Part shown: positions 53,180-58,721 of the stretch, piece after piece
How the letters are laid out: every line of letters begins with the position of its first letter
Numbering within the stretch: the stretch's first letter is position 1
Translations under genes and position numbers: made by a program
NCBI RefSeq assembly: GCF_019207025.1
Contig: NZ_JAEEGC010000049.1
Location: 1 to 58,721, forward strand
From: Clostridium thailandense
GTDB taxonomy: Bacteria > Bacillota > Clostridia > Clostridiales > Clostridiaceae
DNA length: 58,721 bases
Direction: 5' to 3'
The notes under the pieces: model-generated
Told to the model about the DNA's origin: nothing
What the model saw: only the letters and a program-made list of their open reading frames with translations
Database searches by the model: none

Positions 53180-55423
53180 TTACATTTTTTCGTGGAATGT
53201 TCTGCTTATAACTTCTTTTTGTTGTTCTTTAGTTAATCTGTTAAAGTGTACAGCATAACCAGAAACTCTTATTGTTAAAGTTGGATATTTTTCTGGATGC
53301 TCCATAGCATCTATTAAAGTTTCTCTGTTAAATACATTTACATTTAAGTGGAAAGCACTTTGTGCAAAATATCCATCCATTAAGTTTACAAGGTTGTTTA
53401 TTCTACTTTCTTCATCTTTTCCAAGTGCATCTGGTATTATTGAGAAAGTATTAGAAACACCATCCTGGCAGTATTTTCTATATGGTATTTTAGCAACAGA
53501 GTTAAGTGATGCTAAAGCTCCATTTTTATCTCTTCCATGCATTGGATTTGCTCCTGGTGCAAAAGCTTCTCCTGCTTTTCTTCCGTCTGGAGTTGATCCT
53601 GTTTTCTTACCATATACTACATTTGATGTTATCGTTAATACTGATAAAGAGTGATCTGCATTCCTGTAAGTTCTATGCTTTTTAAGCTCTACTGAGAATT
53701 TCTTTGTTAATTCTACAGCTAAATCATCAACTCTATCATCATCATTTCCGTATTTAGGGAAATCTCCTTCTATCTCGAAATCAACTGCTATTCCCTGTTC
53801 ATTTCTTACTGGTTTAACTTTCGCAAACTTTATAGCACTTAAAGAGTCAGCTGCAACAGATAATCCTGCAACACCAAAAGCCATAAATCTCTTTACTCTT
53901 GTATCGTGAAGCGCCATTTGTCCTGCTTCATAAGCATATTTATCATGCATAAAGTGGATTGTATTCATTGTATCCACATATAGTCCCGCCACATATTCAA
54001 GAACCTTATTGTAGTTTTGCATTACTTTATCGAAATCAAGAACTTCGTCTGTTATTCTTTCTATTCCTGGAACTACTTCTATTAAGCTGCCATCCTTAGA
54101 TTTTTTCTTTTCATCTACTCCACCATTTATAGCATAAAGCAATGATTTAGCTAGGTTTGTTCTTGCTCCAAAGAACTGCATTCTCTTTCCCATTTCCATA
54201 GCTGATACACAGCAAGCTATAGCATAGTCATCTCCGTATATTGGTCTCATTATGTCATCATTTTCGTATTGAATAGAATCTGTCTTTATGGACATTTCTG
54301 CACAATATTTCTTAAAGTTCTCTGGAAGCTTATCTGCCCAAAGTACTGTCATATTTGGTTCTGGTGCTGGTCCTAAGTTTGTTAGTGTGTGTAAAAATCT
54401 GAAAGCTGTTTTAGTAACAAGTGATTTTCCATTCACACCAACTCCACCTATAGATTCTGTTATCCAATTTGGATCTCCTGCAAACAAATCATTGTACTCA
54501 GGAGTTCTTAAATGTCTTACCATTCTTAGTTTTATAACAAACTGATCTATTATTTCCTGTGCTTCGGCTTCTGTTATAGCTCCATTTTGAAGATCTCTTT
54601 CTATATATACATCTAAGAAAGTAGTATTTCTTCCAAGAGACATTGCTGCTCCATTATTTTCTTTTACTGCTGCTAAATATCCAAAGTATACAAATTGAAC
54701 TGCTTCAACAGCATTTGAAGCTGGTTCTGACATATCTATTCCATAGGATGCAGCCATTTCTTTTATTTCTTGTAGAGCACGAATTTGCATTGAAACTTCT
54801 TCTCTTATTCTTAAAGTTTCATCACATGAGCCTTTTATTTCTTTTAAATCTTTTTTCTTTTGTGCTGCTAAGAAGTCTATTCCATAAAGAGCTATTCTTC
54901 TATAGTCACCTATTATTCTTCCTCTTCCATAAGCATCTGGTAGTCCTGTAAGTAAACCTACAGTTCTAGCTTTTCTCATTTCATCTGTATATGCATCAAA
55001 AACTCCCTCATTATGAGTTTTTCTATATTTCTTGAAATCTTCGTTTAACTTTTCATCCATCTTAAAGCCATATTCTTCAAGTGATTGTTCAACCATTCTC
55101 ATTCCACCGAATGGATTCATTATTCTCTTCAATGGGGCATCCGTTTGGTATCCTACTATAACCTCTTTGTCTTTATCTAAATATCCTGGTTTAAAGTTGT
55201 TTATACCAGAAAATATCTTGGTTTCAACATCCATAACACCTTTTTTAATTTCTTCAACAATAAGAGTTTCAGCTTTGTCCCATAATGCTTTTGTTTTATC
55301 TGTTGGATTTGCTAAAAAGCTTTTATCTCCATCATACATTGTATAGTTCTTTTGTATAAAATCTCTTACATCGATTTCTTCTGACCATTTTCCTGTTTGA
55401 AATCCTTGCCATTGTTTTTTCAT
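53180..55423 (-). CDS. pflB: Pyruvate formate-lyase
   Basis: A glycyl-radical enzyme of 747 residues converting pyruvate and CoA to acetyl-CoA and formate. Active-site C404 and C405 (IACCVSAM) and radical motif RVSGYAV with Gly at 722. Full length. TGAGGAGAG precedes the ATG, a consensus promoter lies about 100 bp upstream, and pflA follows after element D. Confidence 0.97.
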   Translation of the reverse strand: MKKQWQGFQTGKWSEEIDVRDFIQKNYTMYDGDKSFLANPTDKTKALWDKAETLIVEEIKKGVMDVETKIFSGINNFKPGYLDKDKEVIVGYQTDAPLKRIMNPFGGMRMVEQSLEEYGFKMDEKLNEDFKKYRKTHNEGVFDAYTDEMRKARTVGLLTGLPDAYGRGRIIGDYRRIALYGIDFLAAQKKKDLKEIKGSCDETLRIREEVSMQIRALQEIKEMAASYGIDMSEPASNAVEAVQFVYFGYLAAVKENNGAAMSLGRNTTFLDVYIERDLQNGAITEAEAQEIIDQFVIKLRMVRHLRTPEYNDLFAGDPNWITESIGGVGVNGKSLVTKTAFRFLHTLTNLGPAPEPNMTVLWADKLPENFKKYCAEMSIKTDSIQYENDDIMRPIYGDDYAIACCVSAMEMGKRMQFFGARTNLAKSLLYAINGGVDEKKKSKDGSLIEVVPGIERITDEVLDFDKVMQNYNKVLEYVAGLYVDTMNTIHFMHDKYAYEAGQMALHDTRVKRFMAFGVAGLSVAADSLSAIKFAKVKPVRNEQGIAVDFEIEGDFPKYGNDDDRVDDLAVELTKKFSVELKKHRTYRNADHSLSVLTITSNVVYGKKTGSTPDGRKAGEAFAPGANPMHGRDKNGALASLNSVAKIPYRKYCQDGVSNTFSIIPDALGKDEESRINNLVNLMDGYFAQSAFHLNVNVFNRETLIDAMEHPEKYPTLTIRVSGYAVHFNRLTKEQQKEVISRTFHEKM

Positions 55424-55520
55424 TTTACATCTCTCCTCAATAAAAGCTATATTTTAACTATATATTAGATTTAATTACAATAATTTTAGAAATTTAAATC
55501 TGTTATTTATTTATGTTTCT

Positions 55521-55549
55521 ATTATATATTGTTTTTCAAACTGTATCAA
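55521..55549 (-). promoter_or_regulatory. pflB promoter
   Basis: Minus-strand TTGATA (55549-55544), 17-bp spacer, TATAAT (55526-55521). About 20 bp upstream, GCGATAATTCGC is a short palindrome overlapping TTTGCGATAATTCGCTTAAA and could be an operator; the regulator is unknown. Confidence 0.75.
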
Positions 55550-55588
55550 TATGTTTTTTGTCTTGATTTTAAGCGAATTATCGCAAAT

Positions 55589-55617
55589 AAATTAGTACAG
55601 TCATTTTTACTGTACTA
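55589..55617. terminator. Hairpin upstream of pflB
   Basis: A perfect 11-bp stem ATTAGTACAGT/ACTGTACTAAT with a T-rich tail on the plus strand. It lies in the 320-bp gap between pflB and the response regulator gene. Confidence 0.5.
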
Positions 55618-55684
55618 ATTCTTTTCTTTTCTATTTAATTCAACAAAATTTTTTATTTTTTTCATTTAGCGAAATTTAGAAGAC

Positions 55685-55755
55685 CCCTAAAGCAATACTT
55701 AATGCTTTAAGGGCCTTACTAATTAAATAGACCTGGCAATCTCTTACCAGGTCAT
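55685..55755 (-). terminator. Tandem hairpins after the response regulator
   Basis: GACCTGG/CCAGGTC (55732-55755), which overlaps the stop codon, and CCTAAAGC/GCTTTAAGG (55686-55712). T-runs are weak, so they may protect the 3' end or terminate inefficiently. Confidence 0.5.
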
Positions 55756-56163
55756 TCCATGTGCTTCTTTATCAATTAACTCGAGTCTAAATAACACTTC
55801 TTTTAACTTTTTCATATCTATAGGCTTCCATGCATATGCATCACAGCCAATTTCATAAGAATCTAGAACTAGTTCTTTATCATTTAGTGCTGTAGTCATA
55901 ATTATCTTTACCCTTGAATCTCCACTTATATCTTTCTCTTTTTCTATATTCCTTATTGTTTTTAAAACCTTCATGCCATCTAACCTTGGTATCATAATAT
56001 CAAGACATATGAGATTGTATGGTTTTTTTTCTCTATGCGCTGTTAAGAATAAATCCAAAGCCTCTAACCCATCAATAGTCATATCACATTCACCGTATTG
56101 CGAAAGGAATTTTTGCAACAGTTTCCTTGACACTGGGTCATCTTCTACTATTAGAAACCTCAT
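55744..56163 (-). CDS. Single-domain response regulator (CheY-like)
   Basis: A protein of 139 residues made of one receiver domain: FLIVEDDPVSRKLL with acidic D8/D9, phosphoacceptor D55 in LICLDIMIPRLDG, a Thr in IIMTTALND and Lys in AWKPIDMKK. No output domain. The start is ATG at 56163 with AAAGGAGG upstream. Last gene of the MCP-cheR-cheB-RR series, so it probably carries the output or feedback of that chemosensory set, but it is longer than typical motor-binding CheY. Confidence 0.88.
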   Translation of the reverse strand: MRFLIVEDDPVSRKLLQKFLSQYGECDMTIDGLEALDLFLTAHREKKPYNLICLDIMIPRLDGMKVLKTIRNIEKEKDISGDSRVKIIMTTALNDKELVLDSYEIGCDAYAWKPIDMKKLKEVLFRLELIDKEAHGMTW

Positions 56164-56214
56164 CCTACCACCTCCTTTAAAAAAATTCATTATACAAAAC
56201 AATGTATTATTATG

Positions 56215-57255
56215 TTATCTATATTTAGTACTAATATATGAACATATAACTTCAGGTATTTTATTTAAAGTCAATTGTTTAGTTACAGCTCCTATATTAA
56301 AAGCTACCATCGGCATTCCATAAACCACACTGCTTTTCTCATCCTGTCCTATAGTAAATGCATTTTTCCTTTTCATTTTTAACAGCCCTTTAGCACCATC
56401 ATAACCCATACCTGTAAGTATAACTCCTATTGCATCTTTTCCTGCACATTCTGCTACCGAATCGAACAATACATCTACCGATGGACAATGTCCATTTACT
56501 TTATCACCCTTAATACATCTCACATAAAAACTATTTTTATCTTTTGCAATACTCATATGAAAGTCTCCAGGAGCAATTAAAACTCTTCCTTCTTTCACAG
56601 CATCTCCATTTTCAGCTTCTTTTACCTCCATAAGACACGATTGGTTTAACCTATCAGCATACATTTTTGTAAACTTTGGAGGCATATGCTGAGTAACTAC
56701 TATACCCGGCATATTTCTGGGAAATGATTTTATTATTTGAAAAATTGCCTCTGTCCCACCAGTAGACGCTCCTATTGCTATTATTGGGTCTCCCCTACGG
56801 TTTCTGATATCTGTATTTATTTGTTGTGAATTATAGTAATTTTTCATCAAACTTATTTGAGCTGTAGACGCAATTTTTATTTTTACGATAAGTTCATTAA
56901 AAAATGTATTCATCGAACTTGGATTTTTAGCTTCAGGTTTAGTGACAAAATCCACTGCACCAGCTTTTAAAGCATCAAAAACATTGCTACTTACTGCACT
57001 TACTACAACTACGGGAAGTGGGTATTGCGGCATAAGTCTTTTTAAGAATTCTATACCATTCATCTTAGGCATTTCCACATCCAACGTTAATACATCTGGT
57101 TGAAGTTCAATTATTTTGTCTCTTGCATCAAAGGGATCTGATGCTGTACCAACAACCTCAATTCCCAAATCTTGTCCGATAGCTCTTGCTAAAGTCTCTC
57201 TAAAAAGTAGGGAATCGTCTATTATAAGTACAGTGACTTTTTTTCTGGTTTTCAT
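56215..57255 (-). CDS. cheB: Chemotaxis protein-glutamate methylesterase
   Basis: A protein of 346 residues. The receiver domain has phosphoacceptor D59 (VLTLDVEMPKMNG). The methylesterase domain has the catalytic triad in IGASTGGTEAIF (Ser), TQHMPPKFT (His) and GMGYDGAKGLLKM (Asp). It removes methyl groups from chemoreceptor glutamates. It lies 5 bp downstream of cheR. No ribosome site stronger than AAGGATAG is visible. Confidence 0.95.
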   Translation of the reverse strand: MKTRKKVTVLIIDDSLLFRETLARAIGQDLGIEVVGTASDPFDARDKIIELQPDVLTLDVEMPKMNGIEFLKRLMPQYPLPVVVVSAVSSNVFDALKAGAVDFVTKPEAKNPSSMNTFFNELIVKIKIASTAQISLMKNYYNSQQINTDIRNRRGDPIIAIGASTGGTEAIFQIIKSFPRNMPGIVVTQHMPPKFTKMYADRLNQSCLMEVKEAENGDAVKEGRVLIAPGDFHMSIAKDKNSFYVRCIKGDKVNGHCPSVDVLFDSVAECAGKDAIGVILTGMGYDGAKGLLKMKRKNAFTIGQDEKSSVVYGMPMVAFNIGAVTKQLTLNKIPEVICSYISTKYR

Positions 57256-57260
57256 AATAT

Positions 57261-58070
57261 CTATCCTTTCTGATAAACAGCTGGCATTATATATTTATAA
57301 CCTGTATCATTTTTATTAATGAATTCTGAATGTCCAATAAAAAGATATCCTCCCGGTTCAGTAAACTGATAAAACTTTTCAATAAGCTCTTTTTTCGTCT
57401 TTTCATCAAAGTATATCATAACATTCCTACAAAAAATTATATGAAACTTTTTCTTAAATGGAAAAACTGGCTCCATTAGATTAAATACCCTATAAATAAT
57501 TTCATTTCTAATTTTATCAGATACTCGATAGCTTTTGCTATCAATTCTATTAAAATTATTGTATTTCCAAGAGGTTGGTAGATTTTCGATTGCCTCTAAA
57601 GAATATATTCCTTCTTTCGCCTTTTCAAGTGCATTTACAGATATATCTGTGGCAAGAATTTTTGTGTCCCATATTTTTTTACAATCGCCCAAAAACTCTG
57701 AAATAATCATAGCCAATGTATACGGCTCCTCTCCTGTTGAGCATCCGGCACTCCATACCCTCAAATCACGATCCTTTATAGAAGCTATAATACTAGGCAA
57801 TGCTTTATTTTTAAGATAATTAAAATGATCTGCTTCACGCATAAAAAAAGTGTGATTTGTAGTTAACTTATTAACTAAAGTGGTTATCTCTCTTCCGCTG
57901 CTATCATTAACCGCATAGTTAATATATTCATCAAAACTTGAAAATCCCTTTTCCGATATATAGTTTCCTAATCTTCCTTCTATTAATATTTTTTTATTAA
58001 TTAAATTAATACCATAATTAGACTTCATATATTGAACTAAGTATTTGAATTCCTTTTCCTTTATTTGCAT
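57261..58070 (-). CDS. cheR: Chemotaxis protein methyltransferase
   Basis: A protein of 269 residues that methylates receptor glutamates with SAM. Motifs are LTTNHTFFMREADHF near 76-90, LRVWSAGCSTGEEPYTLAM (SAM site) and IIFCRNVMIYFDEKTKKELI. The start is ATG at 58070 with AAGGTGG upstream; the frame extends 13 codons further without a ribosome site. It is co-oriented with the receptor gene upstream and cheB downstream. Confidence 0.95.
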   Translation of the reverse strand: MQIKEKEFKYLVQYMKSNYGINLINKKILIEGRLGNYISEKGFSSFDEYINYAVNDSSGREITTLVNKLTTNHTFFMREADHFNYLKNKALPSIIASIKDRDLRVWSAGCSTGEEPYTLAMIISEFLGDCKKIWDTKILATDISVNALEKAKEGIYSLEAIENLPTSWKYNNFNRIDSKSYRVSDKIRNEIIYRVFNLMEPVFPFKKKFHIIFCRNVMIYFDEKTKKELIEKFYQFTEPGGYLFIGHSEFINKNDTGYKYIMPAVYQKG

Positions 58071-58141
58071 TATATTAACCACCTTAAATATAACTATTAG
58101 GTTACTCATTAAAAGTAACCTTGTAGCAAATCTCCTATCTT

Positions 58142-58721
58142 TTAATATTTTCCAAATTCTGAATTACTCAAATCTATTACAGGTTTAGTCGTAGCGCATG
58201 CTACTTCACCCCAACCATTTATAATATTTCTTGAAACTTCAATATTTGTTCCCATACCAGGATTTACTTTATGCTTATTCAGTTCATAACCTTTAGAAAC
58301 GCCAAAGTTTCTCTTAAGTTTAAATTTGCCAACCATTTCACTTAATATCTCCGCTTGGCTTGTAAGCTCTTCGCTAGCTGATGCACTTTCCTCTGCTGTT
58401 GAAGAATTATTTTGAACAACTGCCGATACCTGTTCTATTCCTTTATTGATTTGTGAAATTCCTGTAGCCTGCTCATTAGATGCTGTAGAAATATCCCCTA
58501 CCAAGTTTGCAGCTTTTTCTATTCCAGCTACAATCTTATCAAGTGCTGCTGCTGTTTCGTTTGCAATTTTAGTACCAAATTCTGCCTTGCGAATTGAACC
58601 TTCAATCATTACTGTAGTTTCTTTTGCAGCATTAGCGCTTCTTTCAGCAAGGTTTCTCACTTCCTCAGCAACCACTGCAAAGCCTTTTCCATGTTGCCCG
58701 GCTCTTGCTGCTTCTACTGCT
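58142..58721 (-). CDS. Methyl-accepting chemotaxis protein, C-terminal part (truncated by window end)
   Basis: Only the last about 192 residues are present; the gene runs past 58721. The conserved receptor hairpin is seen ([33 protein letters not shown]), followed by the signalling helices and a short C-terminal tail ending in EFGKY. It is followed on the same strand by cheR, so the receptor and its adaptation enzymes are one unit. The sensor part is outside the window. Confidence 0.93.
   Translation of the reverse strand, partial: AVEAARAGQHGKGFAVVAEEVRNLAERSANAAKETTVMIEGSIRKAEFGTKIANETAAALDKIVAGIEKAANLVGDISTASNEQATGISQINKGIEQVSAVVQNNSSTAEESASASEELTSQAEILSEMVGKFKLKRNFGVSKGYELNKHKVNPGMGTNIEVSRNIINGWGEVACATTKPVIDLSNSEFGKY

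Noticed and set aside
1..58721. tRNA or rRNA genes
   Set aside because: No cloverleaf ending in CCA or conserved rRNA segment was seen on either strand; GC-rich islands are explained by the palindromic elements, the T-box, and the ncRNA candidate.

Overview
The window is low-GC, densely coded DNA of a strictly anaerobic, motile Firmicute, most likely Clostridium sensu stricto (cluster I). The signs are: HydG ([FeFe]-hydrogenase maturation), pyruvate formate-lyase with its activase, a YjjI/YjjW glycyl-radical pair, class III fructose-bisphosphatase, cell-wall-binding-repeat-2 (CWB2) surface protein, a tryptophan T-box, a preQ1-I riboswitch, strong GGAGG ribosome sites and frequent TTG/GTG starts. 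I cannot name the species. There are no rRNA, tRNA, CRISPR, phage or transposase genes.

Layout. 0-9.6 kb (minus strand): PocR-GGDEF-EAL c-di-GMP enzyme; a two-gene radical-SAM 'DNA modification/repair' module; an S1-domain RNA-binding protein; a P1-family peptidase; and a pseudouridine module (psuK-psuG plus an ECF S component). 9.8-18.4 kb: palindromic element A, a stand-alone SIR2-like zinc-ribbon protein (possible antiphage NADase), yjjI-yjjW, element C, folA, and a heterodimeric ABC exporter. 18.7-22 kb (plus): lipoprotein plus response regulator and histidine kinase. 22-25.3 kb (minus): a preQ1-riboswitch operon encoding an HgdB/double-cubane-like protein, its ATP-dependent activator, QueC and QueT. 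25.4-30.3 kb: two small unknown genes, element B and the pabA-pabB-pabC-folP operon. 30.4-32.6 kb: a large structured RNA candidate, hydG and its folded leader. 33-38.5 kb: PadR/HAAS pair, nadABC with a palindromic operator, and T-box-controlled trpP. 38.5-46 kb: small unknown genes, a CBS protein, HNH protein, EamA transporter, CWB2 protein and diguanylate cyclase. 46-55.4 kb: cardiolipin synthase, small lipoprotein, AI-2E-type permease, fbp, a probable sRNA, and pflB-element D-pflA. 55.7 kb to the end: response regulator, cheB, cheR and a truncated chemoreceptor.

The most unusual signal is non-coding. Four loci (A 9824-10154, B 26381-26642, C 12272-12377, D 52997-53162) are long imperfect palindromes. 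Their arms differ in sequence from copy to copy yet stay complementary, and the same three asymmetric internal loops recur at the same places. The two full-length copies share a 16-nt apical loop. C and D are internally deleted forms, and a hairpin at 22003-22040 consists only of D-type ends. All sit directly 3' of a gene. This looks like a family of mobile or amplified structured elements that I cannot assign to a named family.

The second notable system is the preQ1-controlled operon, which joins a six-cysteine HgdB-like protein and its ATPase activator to queuosine genes. This suggests an oxygen-sensitive reductive step in queuosine metabolism.
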